Source: Larimichthys crocea (Eukaryota; Chordata; Actinopteri; Sciaenidae). Taken from it: a DNA stretch of 64,000 nt. Position numbers and translations under genes: made by a program. This document shows, piece by piece, positions 48,704 through 59,299 of this stretch; position 1 is the stretch's first letter, and each line of letters begins with the position of its first letter. Under the pieces are notes generated by a model. It had not been told where the DNA came from. It was given only the letters and a program-made list of their open reading frames with translations, and did no database searches. The stretch is taken from positions 5,482,091-5,546,090 of the forward strand of contig NC_040015.1 in assembly GCF_000972845.2 (NCBI RefSeq), given 5' to 3'.

Positions 48704-48779
48704 TGAATAGAGAGACAGAAACACAACAGAAAAATTGCATCCAATTCACTGTTTAAATAACACATTTATACTGCATGTG

Positions 48780-49110
48780 AAGAAATTGGGTTCTGTGGGT
48801 ACCCACAGGTCCCCCTTTGCATTCAGATATCTTAAGGTGAGAGGTCAAGGGACCCTTTAAAAATTGAGCCTAACTTTGGAGCATTGTTTAGCCCCTTTTG
48901 CTGGCTAGCACCAGCTGGCGTGATATTGTGGGTACCAATGGATGCTTTCATTTAGTTTTTATATGATCTTCACCAGCTTTAAAACTGAGCCAGCTGAAGC
49001 CTTTGTAGATGCTTTTTACATGACTGTGGGACCCAACTCTGTGTCCGTGGGTTTTAGTGTCAGTTCAGAGCTCAGTCAAATATGAACATGAAAGGTTGGT
49101 GCACGTCTTT
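48780..49110 (+). mobile_element. Teleost dispersed repeat (GAGGTCAAGGGACCC type)
   Basis: Contains GGTGAGAGGTCAAGGGACCC, GTGGGTACCAATGGATGCTT and TTTAAAACTGAGCCAGCTG, the order I recognise from a repeat dispersed in percomorph genomes. The class is not known to me and there is no coding capacity. Confidence 0.55.
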
Positions 49111-52100
49111 TCATTTAGATTAGAGTGGGATAGCTCATTTCAGTGGTCTGAGGCATGATTACAGTGTTCAGAAAGAGAAGGGCTGGTCTTGGCAGGTTGC
49201 CGTTCAGCAGTGCCTATAGGCTGACAGCACCAGGCATGCACCACTGTGCTAAATCTGAAGTAATTGCTTCTCCACTTTTCATATTAAAAAAGCCATCATG
49301 GCTCATCTGGGAATTGGGAATTCAATTCTTCTTTCATTCAGTCTGATGGACTCGGACCACATGATATTTTAATGGCCTTTCATTTTACCTCAAGCTCACT
49401 TTGCCCAATTACTAGAACATGGATTTCTACAAAGGTCGCAGACATATCCATTAGTGTGTGTTTGACATGTAGCGCCTCTGTATGCTGCCGTTTCTTCAAT
49501 GAAATGAGCACAATTTCACAATAGCAGCGACCATGTGTTCATATATTTACACAACACACACACACACAGAAAAAAATCTTTTTTTATTTGAATGTGTTAC
49601 ATTTTGTTTGCAGACATAATTTTTGTTCATTATTTGTGTTTTATTTTTAATTTATTTATTTATTCATTTTAAGATACAGATATATTAACTGTAAGGGTAC
49701 ATTTTGGTGTTTACATTTTATATATAACAGTATTATTATTTTTTTAAACTTGGGAAGTGTGTGTGCTGGGCACTGAGGGAGAGCTGTCGACCTGTGTGTG
49801 TGTGTGTGTGTGCTAACACAACTGCTCCATAGAAATTAAAGTGCAGATCTTAACTCCTGATGGTTTGAGTTCCATTCTGCAGCAGCTATGAATGTGTACA
49901 AGTGGAACAAAGTAATATTATCTGACAGTATGCTTACAATCACTTGCAGTCCTTTCATTTTACAATCTGAGGATTTAACCTGTGTTCATTGATTTTTGGG
50001 GGTACTAAGCTGAAAATGCAACATCAGTATCACAACATGTTAGCGAACCATTGTTGCACAGAGCAACATTAGACTTAATCTGGAGTCGTTGTTGTGGGAT
50101 GGAGGGACTTAGTTGTGAGCCAGTAGCTGTTATTCAGGGTCTGATCGAAGGCAGGTGTGCCTGAATGTGGCTCCACTCTGTGGTCTACTTCTGCCACATG
50201 CAGCAAACACTGCTGGTCCTCAGGCCAGTCCCAAGGCAGAGATGGGGTTCCTTCAAAGCTGAAGTGTGTTGTCAGTCAAGTCCATAGTGATGGCTCAGAG
50301 AGGCTTTCCATCAAGTGATGAGAAAGTGACAACCTGCAGCACAGCTGATCTTTGGCCTTGGACTGTTTCCTGCTCTGTTTCCACAGTTTAGAAGTTAATA
50401 CTGTTGAGTAGTTGTGTCTCTGTGAGCCCCGATATTCTGCTTTATGCTTTTTATGTAGTTTTTGGTGTGGTCTTTTGCCCCTTGCTGAGACTGGTTGGCC
50501 AAATACAGAATTTGTAGGCCCACTGACAAATATCCCAGTGGGTGTGTTACACACACAGTGTGTTTATCAGAGCTGGTGGGGTTTGATACACTGACTAGAA
50601 CGGCCCTGTATCACTGCAGTGACCGTGGCGCACACACAACGTGGTGCGTCTGCCCCTGGTCTAATTTGGGGGTTAGGGCTGCTGCAGTAATTTATGACCA
50701 GGCCTCACTGATTGCTGTGCAAAAGCACAACCTTGTAACTTTATTCTGTGATTTTGGTGAAACTGGATCAGTTTTATTCACAGTATATTTGCTGCTTTAT
50801 CCTCTGATGTTCTCTGACTGCTCAGCTTCAGTTATTTCTGATTTACACAGTTTCCTGATGGACAGATAGCTTCAGTCTCTTGACTTGTGAAAGCAGTTAA
50901 TTGCTAAATGCCTCTAACTGAATCTGCCGGACCAGGCCAACTGTCAGCTCCTGTAGGTAACTGAACTGACTCAGTCCGGGGATGCTAGGAGAACCACTTC
51001 AGTAGGCTGTATGTATTTCATGACAGACTGCTTTCAGACGCTCTCCTGTTGTGTTCACTGGAAGGTAGTTGCTGACACTGGCTCACAGAGCTAGCTGCAA
51101 AGAATAGTGCATAACACTTAGGGTGTAACTATTGACTACTGTAAACGCCAATCAACATCTGTGACAAGTCCCTTCCTTTCTGCCTGTTTTACACACAGGG
51201 CAGCAAGTAGCACTCTGCTTTCTGTTTCATAGGAACTTTAAAGAGCTGAGAAGTCTCTACTATGGATCATTTCAAACGTACTGGATCCTATGTGTAATGT
51301 GGATTTCACATCATGCATTAAATGGTGTCTTTAAATAGAGTGCTCCTTATCGCTCACTTTTAAGCCTAACAGCATCAGTTTGTAATGCATGCTTTCCTTC
51401 ACAGTTTTAAAGCTTCGAGCCCAAGCTGAGGCTGATGACCAAAGTTACAAACAGAAGTTTTCACACAGGCTGAGTAGTCCTCTTCATGACAAGCAAACTG
51501 AACTAAATGTGTAAAAGCTGTTGAGTGCCACTCGGAAACAGCCGCCTGCTGCTGCTGGAAATAAGGCTGGTGAGAGTGAACCAAAACGAAGAGTTGAGAA
51601 CCATAAAACCAAAACAGCTTGCTGAAAATCCCTGTGGAGCTGAGGGGACATGCAGAGTTAGTGATTATCTACACGTTTCTTCCAATGACTGACATTAGTA
51701 TAACACATGTCGTTTGATCCAGTTTCTTCGATACGTTTTGTGCACGAGACACTAAAAATAACCTTTGTTTGTTTGAAACTCCACAGAGCCCAGTGCTCTG
51801 TTCTTAAAGACCACTTGGGACAGCAGACACGCTTTGAGCTGCTTCAGTTTGAACTCATTACTAAAATCATAAGAATTTTAAGCAAATCAATGCTGATGAT
51901 TCTTCCTGTGAATCTCTCCTGTGTTATAAGAGATAAACAGTCAGTTCTTGTATGATTGAACGTATAAAAACACAACTTATATATTTCCACAACAGCAACC
52001 TTTATTATATTATCAGTAAGAGTTTGTAGCAAACATAGATGGGTCCAATTATATCCAGTTATATTTAATTTTTTTAATTTTTTTTTTTATCTTACACACA

Positions 52101-52291
52101 CAAAAATGTGATGGAAATGTATTTGCACTTTGTGTGATGTTTGCTTGGGTGGATTTTTCTAATTATATTATTTCTAATTTTAATTATTTTCTAATGGCAA
52201 ACTGATATCAAGTAATTAAAAAAAAGGTTGACTAACACAAGGCCAATAATATAATAAGTGCCAATAACTTTAAATAAATTGGAGCAGTGTC
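49111..52291. other. Spacer, no gene
   Basis: AT-rich with short TG/CA tracts (49556-49568, 49793-49811). 49290-49480 is non-repetitive. A 124-codon plus frame at 50495-50869 has no domain. Nothing else recognised. Confidence 0.4.
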
Positions 52292-52765
52292 TGTAATGTT
52301 GGATGATAGCAGACCCAAAAAGCAAACACCACCTGGAGAACAGAACCAGTTAAAACAGTTTATTGAAAACACAGGTAGAGGAAAACACAGGTAGAGGTAC
52401 AAACCCAAGGGATCAATAAAAGTTAATCATCTTCTTCTTCAACCCAGGAGCAAGGTGACTGTAGAGGTCTTGAACGGTGCAGGGCTAATGGTGGCAGGTG
52501 CCAGGATGAAACAGAGACGTGGCATGCAGGGGAATGACAGGTAGAAATTCCTGAAGCAAAGGAAGAGCAGAGTTAACAAGATTCACAAAACGAACATTAT
52601 ATATAGCTCAAGGCTGGCCATTATGTGGTTACCCCGAGTCTGGGCGTTTTTTATACAGACGGGGTAAATGAGATGGTGAGTGGCAGGTGGTAAGGTGACA
52701 CAACAACAGAGAGTAACAGACGAGACAAAGACGGGAGGGGAAGTCAGGAAACACTATGCAGGACA
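52292..52765 (-). mobile_element. Solo LTR, 474 bp, target duplication GTGTC
   Basis: Starts TGTAATGTTGG and ends TGCAGGACA (TG...CA), flanked by GTGTC at 52287-52291 and 52766-52770. The minus strand carries CAATAAACTG as polyadenylation signal, and a TATA-like TATATATAG lies at about 52600. Size and polyadenylation region resemble the LTR at 2836, so they may be one family. No internal retroelement sequence adjoins. Confidence 0.8.
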
Positions 52766-53416
52766 GTGTCAACATCTGGAAGTGAAATCCTGTACAGATT
52801 TAAATGGTGTGACTGTAGCTCGGCCTCAGTGTGGTTTGGTAATAAAACTTGTTAATACCAAGAGAATTAAATCAAATGTTATTTGTATAGCCCAAAGTCA
52901 CAAAGTACATTTTCCTCAGAGGGCTTTACAATCTGTACAGGAAGTGACACCCTATGTCCTTAGACCCTCGGTTCCAGTGAGGAAAAACTTGCCCACAAAA
53001 AACCTTTAACAGGGAAAAAAGGTGGAAGAAACCTCAGGAAGAGCCACAGAGGAGGGATCCCTCTCCCAGGACGGACAGACGTGCAATGGATGTCACATGT
53101 ACAGAACAAATCAACACAAACATATTGTACAATTACAATGACTGACTAAATGACAATGAATGATAAAATGATTACAGTAGCAGTGGAACCTGTGATAGAG
53201 AGACACAGATGCACAGCTGCAGCAAATCATCAACTAACTATAAACTGTAATGGAGATATGGTAGCAATAATGACAGTAATAATATATGTAGTGGACGTCG
53301 TGCAGGATCACAGCAGCAGCCACGATCCACGAGAACCTGCTGGACGACAGAGCACAGAAACTCCGGGGAAGTTTGGGAAGTTTGGTTAGTAACATGCGTT
53401 AGAGAGACATGTATGT

Positions 53417-53546
53417 ATGGAGAGAGAGAGAAAGAAACGAGGAGAGGAGATCCGAGAAGTCGGATATTACGATGGTGGATGAGAGAGGGAGAGAGACGAG
53501 TGATACAGAGAGAGAGAGAGAGAGACGAGAGAGAGAGACGACGGAG

Positions 53547-53582
<36 letters not shown>
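53417..53582. repeat. Purine tract (GA)n, 166 bp, inside a LINE 3' UTR
   Basis: Almost pure G/A on the plus strand with a few interruptions near 53450-53510. The homologous 3' UTR position in the 43.9-kb copy is a short TTCTCTCTCTTC, so this looks like local microsatellite growth. Long homopurine mirror tracts can form triplex DNA. Confidence 0.9.
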
Positions 53583-53586
<4 letters not shown>

Positions 53587-53602
53587 CCTGGCAGTCTAGT
53601 CC

Positions 53603-53937
53603 TGAGGAGGGGGCGTGGTGCATCAGCTGTAGGAGAGAGGTTTGGAGAGGGCTCAGGAGAGCAGCGCCAGGTGAGAGTGATTAGCACACCGGTTTCCTGT
53701 TGAACTAATCACTCTCTCCTTTTAAAACACAGTAGTGTGCTGGACCTGGGGGACAGAGACGCACACAAGAGAAGGAGCAATGCAGTCGGCTGTCGGCAGC
53801 CCTGAGAAAGGAAATGCCTGCGAATGACACCGACTGAGCTATTTTGTGTTGTGAACCAAAATAAACAAGTTAAAACGTCATTCCCGTTTGAGTCATTACC
53901 TGCTGAAGAACCTACAGTGGCATCAGACCATGCCACA
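53603..53937 (+). mobile_element. Solo LTR, 335 bp, target duplication AGTCC, nested in a LINE
   Basis: Starts TGAGGAGGGGGCG and ends ATGCCACA (TG...CA). AGTCC lies at 53598-53602 and 53938-53942. Removing the LTR and one AGTCC rejoins the LINE 3' UTR exactly as in the copy at 43980 (AGGACTAGACTGCC on the other strand). Plus-strand AATAAA at 53860-53865 marks the polyadenylation site; CTTTTAAAAC near 53719 could be a TATA-like box. An internal 11-bp inverted repeat (AGAGTGATTAG/CTAATCACTCT) lies about 53673-53716. Confidence 0.9.
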
Positions 53938-54573
53938 AGTCCTATGGCAGCATAACTAAGGGATGACCTGAGCCAGCCCTAACTATAGGCTTTATCAAAA
54001 AGGAAAGTCTTAAGTCTATTCTTAAAGGTGTTGACCGTGTCTGCCTCCCGAACCCAGAAAGGTAGTTTGTTCCACAGAAGAGGAGCCTGATAGCTGAAAG
54101 CTCTGGCTCCCAATCTACTTTTGGAGACTATAGGAACCACAAGGAACCCAGCGTCCTGAGAGCGCAGTGTTCTAGAGGGGTAGTAAGGTATTATGAGCTC
54201 TTTTAGATATGATGGTGCCTGACCATGAAGATCTTTGTAAGTAAGGAGAAGAATTTTAAATTCTATTCTAGATTTAATAGGCAGCCAATGCAAGGAAGCC
54301 AAAATGGGAGAGATGTGATCTCTGATCTTGGTTCCTGTCAGAACACGTGCAGCAGCATTCTGAATTAACTGCAAAGTCCTCAGAGACTTATTAGAGCAGC
54401 CTGATAACAAAGAGTTACAATAGTCCAGCCTTGAAGTAACAAATGCGTGGACTAGTTTTTCTGCATCCGCCTGAGAGACAATGCGTCTGATTTTGGTGAT
54501 GTTACATCAATGGAAGAATGCAGTCCTTGAAATTTGGTTTATGTGGACGTTAAAGGACAAATCAGCAGAAGGG

Positions 54574-54574
<1 letters not shown>

Positions 54575-54616
<42 letters not shown>
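54575..54616. repeat. (CA)n microsatellite
   Basis: 42-bp CA run directly beyond the 5' truncation point of the LINE. Confidence 0.95.
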
Positions 54617-54618
<2 letters not shown>

Positions 54619-55081
54619 CAGATCACACTGAACATCAACAGAAAGACTCAGAGATTGTTTCTTCTCTTCAGGTTTAGTGAGAATCGCCCTGAACTTGGAG
54701 ACATAGTGACTAGTGAGGCACAACAGGCAGGTTCTGGCTCACAGAGGAAAGCCACAGAACAGTAAGGTTGTTATGATCTGTCTAGAGCTGATGGCAGACT
54801 TCCAGCTCTCTGAGCTACACTTCACAGGCCTCCAGAGCAGAGACACTTTCTGTTACATTTCACAGCAAAGCACTGAAAAAATATTTGCCTGGAGCCAACA
54901 GAAGCATAAATATGAATAATAAAAAAAACAAAAGTCATACCTACATGAGGTGTCTCTTCATGGACTGGACTGTTTTTCCCCGTTATGCCACATAGTGGTG
55001 ATATTCATAAATGACGCAGACTTTGGAAACGCTTGATTGTACTAATTGTAGAGCCTTTGCCTGCTGGTGAAGCTACTCATT

Positions 55082-55134
<53 letters not shown>

Positions 55135-55522
55135 CAAATAGAGGATCTTTCAGTGCAAGTCAGACCATCAACCAAACTTCAGGAAGGAAAAGAATGACGT
55201 GAATTTGATTTATTTCCTTATTTCTGTGGAAACTCACAAAAGTATCCTATTTCATTAATATTATCGTTTGTTAGTTTCGTCCAGGCTGTTTAGCTTGAAG
55301 ATACTTCAAGTAGCCTTCCTGCTCAACACGACCAGGACGCATGGGTCTTTGGATTGGAGAACCAAGAAGAGAAGACCTGAATGCTGTAGAGAAGGAGAAC
55401 ACCACCAAGGAGGTCCATGATGCCAATGTGGAGAATGAGGGCTGAATATGGAGATGCTTCAGGCTTATTAGGAATACCATTCTTCACCTACTACTACTTC
55501 ACCTGAGGCAGTTGATCATCAA

Positions 55523-55569
<47 letters not shown>

Positions 55570-55584
55570 TGTCACGGCAGATGA
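54617..55584. other. Spacer with CA and TG tracts
   Basis: Contains (CA)n at 55083-55132 and (TG)n at 55527-55567. No gene or named repeat between them. Confidence 0.5.
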
Positions 55585-55673
55585 CTGTCCACCAAGAGCC
55601 TGGTTGTGTCCGAGGTTTCTGCCTCCTAAAAGGAAGTTTTTCCTCACCACTGTCGCCAAGTGCTTGCTCATGG
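55585..55673 (+). mobile_element. LINE 3' UTR scrap
   Basis: AGAGCCTGGTTGTGTCCGAG, CTCCTAAAAGGAAGTTTTTC and CACTGTCGCCAAGTGCTTGC follow the order of a very common teleost LINE 3' UTR. It is cut off by the LTR-like segment starting at 55674, so its tail is missing. Confidence 0.65.
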
Positions 55674-55895
55674 TGTTACAGTTTTGAGTTTGTTTCTGTG
55701 TTTCATATTGTAGTTCCAACCTGTCTGTCTTGTCTATTGTACTTCCTGTCTTGTTTCCCACCTTTTTTGATTTTGCACCTGCCCCTGATTAGTCCTGCAT
55801 GTCTATTTAGTTCCTGTGTTTCCTTGTCTGTCCATTTTCTCTGTGTTCGTGTATAGATGGTTCAGTCTTGTTTCTCAGTGTATCCCCTTTGTCAG
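55674..55895 (+). mobile_element. LTR-like segment A, left copy (truncated)
   Basis: Begins TGTTACAGTTTTGAGTTTG and matches the segment at 60574 through TGTGTTCGTGTA and TTCTCAGTGTATCCCC. It stops at about 55895 where segment B begins. Confidence 0.5.
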
Positions 55896-55901
55896 TTTGT
55901 G

Positions 55902-55987
55902 TGTGGCAAGTCTGCTGCCACTGAGTTCTACTCAGCACTTAAAGACACACCTGGACCGGTAACCATTTAGATTAACCTTTATTCAGA
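55902..55987 (-). mobile_element. LTR-end segment B, left copy
   Basis: 86 bp nearly identical to 60400-60486. On the minus strand it contains CTGAATAAAGG (polyadenylation signal) and ends TTGCCACA, as the 3' end of an LTR would. It lies on the 3' side of the minus-strand gypsy element. Confidence 0.55.
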
Positions 55988-56189
55988 CGGCGACACGCCA
56001 CAAAACATTACACATTCTGCAGCTGTTCAGTTATGTTTCCTCTGGCTGCTGTCTGCTTCTGTGTGTGTTTGCCAGTCTCTGTCTCCTCCCGCCCAGTCCA
56101 GCATGCTACCCCTCCACATACCTCCACTGCCCGACTTAGGACCGACTAACCTACCCTGTAGGTGTGATTTACTCTTTCAAACGACACCT
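55988..56189. other. Interior of the decayed gypsy element
   Basis: No frame or domain identified. It lies where RNase H and the 3' end of the element would be expected, so the RNase H domain is probably deleted or unrecognisable. Confidence 0.35.
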
Positions 56190-56860
56190 GGCACTGCTCT
56201 GTCCACTGGACCAGATTCTGAGGCATCCTTTCGGGTGAGGTCAGTCAAGGGGCTGGTAATAAATCGCTGGTAATAGCCGGCCAGCCCCAAAAACCGCCTA
56301 CCTCAGTGACTCGAACACCACGGCCACCTGCTGCACATGCCCCGCCCAGGTGTTACTGTGGATGGTGACGTCATCCAAGTAGGCGGCAGCATATGCAGCA
56401 TGTGGACACAGCACCCTGTCCATGAGGCGTTGAAATGTGGCTGGGGCCCTGAACAACCCAAACGAAAGTGTAACAAATTGGTACAAACCGTACGGAGTGG
56501 AGAAGGACGTTTTCTCCTTAGACTCTGGACATAAGGGAATCTGCCCTTGGTCAAATCCAGAGTTGTAAAAAAGCAGTGCCCAGGCAATCGACAGGCATCA
56601 AACCGTGAAACATCATTCACCTTGCATCAGTCCACACCGTCACGCCCGAGTGAGTCTCAACATGGTGTTGAATAAGGCTTGTGCGCCCTGGCAGGGGGGC
56701 GAGGACATCACCGTAACGCTGCTGCAACCTGACTATGTCTGCTCTCTGGGACGGTGAGAGATGGTTTTCACAAACGAGCGAGGCAGGATTGGTCGATTTT
56801 AGTACTTCAGGCCCCAACTTATCTCTCTCTGAAATTGCCATCACCAGGGAAACAGACTCA
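56190..56860 (-). pseudogene. Gmr1-like Ty3/gypsy reverse transcriptase, broken
   Basis: Minus-strand order: a pre-RT segment (RADIVRLQQRYGDVLAPLPG, about 56740-56690), then RDACRLPG/TLDLTKG near 56560-56620, then the palm with YQFVTLSFGLFRAPATFQRL and the catalytic YLDD (codons 56381-56370). A scrap of the RT-RNase H link follows (WTEQCQVSFERV, near 56200). The fingers region between GVTV and VSRFDA is missing, and frames change at least twice. The integrase lies directly upstream in the same strand, with no second RT above it. Non-functional. Confidence 0.85.
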
Positions 56861-57930
56861 GCCTCTCTCCAAGCTTTAAGGAGGTTGAGGTGATAAATCT
56901 GTGTCGCCCCCCCCCTGTCAGATGGCACAAGCTCATAGTCAACGTCACCCACTCACCGTGTGACCACAAAGGGCCCTTGCCACTTGGCGAGTAATTTGGA
57001 GTTGGAAGATGGGAGCAATACAAGCAATTTATCTCCCGGTGAGAATTGTCCTAACGTAGATCCTCTGTTGTACAGCCGCTGCTGACGTTCCTGGGCCCGG
57101 AGCAAATTGTCATTTGATAACTGTCCTAGTGTGTGGAGTTTTGCTCTCAGGTCCAGGACGTATTGAACTTTTTATTCAGACTCGGACCCTCCTCCCAGCT
57201 TTCTTTAACCAGATCCAAAACCTCACGCGGTTTTCCGCCAAACAGCAGTTCAAAGGGAGAAAATCCCATGGAGGCCTGGGGTACCTCACACACTGCAAAC
57301 AGCCACAGATCTAGCCACTTATCCCAATTACAACTATCATGCACAAACTTACGGATCATGGACTTCAAAGTCTTATTCAGGCGCTCAACGAGGCTGTCAG
57401 TTTGAGGGTGGTACACACTGGTTCGAATAGACTTGACTCCCAATAATTCATACAGTTCTCTCAGTGTTCGTGACATAAATTGGGTGTCTTGGTCAGTCAG
57501 GACCTCTTTTGGGATCCCGACGCGGGAGATAAACAGCGCCTGCACCACTCTCTTCGCAGAGATGGTGCAGCGGCACTGCTTCTGGATATCGTGTCGCGTA
57601 ATCCACGAGAACTAACAAAGTCATATCCACGTCTTCTCCAGTGAAATGGCCCGATGAGGTCCATACAAATACGTTCAAATGGGTCCTCATTCAGTGGTAA
57701 GGGGCGCAAAGGGGCCCTCCGGATGGCCGGTTGGTTAACCAATTGGCATTCAGTGCAGGACGCCCACCAGTGGCGCACACCTGCCGGAATGCCTGGCCAA
57801 TAGAATTGGGCCATTACACGGTTTAGTGTTTTTTTCGCACCTCATATGTCCAGGTTAGAATGAGCCACCTGGAAAACTATTTCCCAACGTTTTTTTGGTA
57901 CCAACAACTGGGTTATTATATCTTATCTTA
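56861..57930 (-). pseudogene. Gmr1-like Ty3/gypsy integrase, broken
   Basis: Minus-strand domains in order. The zinc-binding region: AHSN, then a stop, then MAQFYWPGIPAGV and CTEC (57757-57746). The catalytic core: D in CMDLIGP (57661-57659), D in LTDQDTQF (57494-57492) and E in LVERLNK (57386-57384), with 35 residues between the last two as in retroviral integrases. The C-terminal region: FSPGDKLLVLLPSS, then YHLNLLKAW (about 56890). Three reading frames are used, with frameshifts near 57660 and 57550 and several stops. It would have joined element cDNA to host DNA. Placement upstream of RT is opposite to ordinary Ty3/gypsy order. Confidence 0.88.
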
Positions 57931-58014
57931 TTAGTCTGAGTACTCACTCTGTATAGTCTGTGAAAAGTGTGGATACGCTGCCTCAGGGCGCACCATGTGA
58001 CCATTCATTTTTTT

Positions 58015-58684
58015 TCACTTGGTCGAAGGCAAAGCGAGTGTCATCAGGAGACTGCTCAAGTGGAAAATCTTCCATGGAGTCAAACACAGAAACATGTGGA
58101 GCCTCCTGTGAAGGCGGGAGCTAACCGCAGCCATGTTTTTTCCCTTTATAACCAATTTCAGCTGGGACCACAGCGTATCTGGAGGATGCTGGCTGAGTTT
58201 CTGGTGTCTGGCCCCGGGAGACGACAGCCAGATGATCCTCCGCGAGGGCGATGTCCACCTCCAGGTCCACGACCAGTGGCAGCACACCCACTCTGAGGTG
58301 CCAGTTGGGAGTCCCTCCACAAACTGTTCCAACACAATTTTGGCCAGCAGCTGCTCCTCGTCTTGCAACCATCTTTTCGCTGCGTTCATCAGCTGCTGCA
58401 GGTGGCAGGTTAAGGGGTTTTCCCTCCCCCTTTTTCACCTGCCATGGCCTGGGCACACTCGGGTGCAGTGATTGTGTGCAGCGTGCATATAGGGTGAAGC
58501 AATTAGTGCTCAGGTGTGCGTCTTGGTCCTGGAGCCTGGTGGCAGCAGTCAGGGCACGGCAGAGTCCGGTTTGGTGTGGCTGTGTGGCAGCAGTGTAATT
58601 TCGTGACTCAGAAAACCTGTATCCAAATTGTAAGTGGCCTTTTCCAGTTTTGTCATTTGTAAATCGCCAGTTCTGGCAATACAT
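58015..58684 (-). pseudogene. Gag remnant with SCAN-like capsid segment
   Basis: In one minus frame (58389 downward) NAAKRWLQDEEQLLAKIVLE continues to QFVEGLPTGTSEWV. A shift to the frame of 58684-58121 then gives VDIALAEDHLAV. Together these follow the helical pattern of SCAN/Gmr1 Gag capsid C-terminal domains (EQF...LP...WV then A..LAEDH). It would have formed capsid and carried the element RNA. Protease is missing between here and the integrase. The gene is interrupted upstream by the solo LTR at 58690. Confidence 0.65.
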
Positions 58685-58689
58685 CCTCC

Positions 58690-59295
58690 TGTCAGGCCCG
58701 GACTCAAAGGAGGACTCCGATGCAGAGATTTCACCAGCTGGCTGGAACTTTATTAGAAATACTCCAACACTGAGAGACTCAAAGAAAAGACTATGAAAAT
58801 TATCCTAGAGACAAAATAAAAGATACTATTCAAGAATTAACTCTACAAAGCAAAACCACTCCGAAGAGGGAAAAAACATAAAACAAAGAGGAAAAGGTAA
58901 CAGAAAATCACTCCACAAGGGAGGACAAAAGCCAAATCCGCTATATGGCTGAACAGAAAACAATAACCATAAACTATGAGATTTACAAAAAAAAAAAAAA
59001 AAAAAAAAAAATCACTCACGTGGAGGCAAAAACAACAAGCACACATTACATGGGGAAGCAAGTAAGATCAAGGACTGTGGGAACAACTGGCTGGGGTGAA
59101 CGAAAAGAACAAAACACTCTGGCACAAGACAAAGGGAGACGCACAGGGTAATGGGGAACAGGTGGAAACAATCGGGGCGATGAAGACAATCAGACCAGTG
59201 ACCAGTGACCTGAAACGAGAGGAGTGTTATCTTTCAAAATAAAACAGGAAATGACAAGACAAGACAAAAACCCAGTTTGACCTCACCGTGTGACA
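58690..59295 (-). mobile_element. Solo LTR, 606 bp, nested in the gypsy element
   Basis: Starts TGTCAGGCCCGG and ends CCGTGTGACA, giving TGTCA/TGACA inverted ends. Flanking pentamers CCTCC (58685-58689) and TCTCC (59296-59300) agree at four of five bases. On the minus strand AATAAA occurs about 60 bp before the 3' end (plus TTTATT at 58749). A 25-bp A run lies at 58987-59011. No internal sequence of its own family is present. Confidence 0.7.
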
Positions 59296-59299
59296 TCTC

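Larger units (their letters stand above)
52866..54563 (-). pseudogene. L2-type LINE, RT C-terminus plus full 3' UTR
   Basis: Read on the minus strand: RT C-terminal frame of 143 codons (54410-53979; MLSGCSNKSLRTLQLIQNAA, ASLHWLPIKSRIEFK), then the 3' UTR and the ATTTGATTTAATT-like tail at 52866. The 5' truncation point is near 54563 (RT bases GATTTGTCCTTTAACGTCCA). Protein identity to the 28-kb copy is about 95%. It is interrupted by a solo LTR at 53603-53937 and contains a 166-bp GA expansion at 53417-53582, where the related copy at 44030 has only about 12 bp of CT. Non-functional. Confidence 0.9.

Noticed and set aside
50495..50869. 124-codon plus-strand frame
   Set aside because: No recognisable domain, and an overlapping frame on the other strand is equally open.
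53238..53703. Frames of 74-149 codons over the GA tract
   Set aside because: They translate a purine/pyrimidine repeat (Arg-Glu or Ser-Leu runs).
58843..59061. Minus-strand hydrophobic frame with a Phe run
   Set aside because: The Phe run is the translation of a 25-bp A tract inside a solo LTR.
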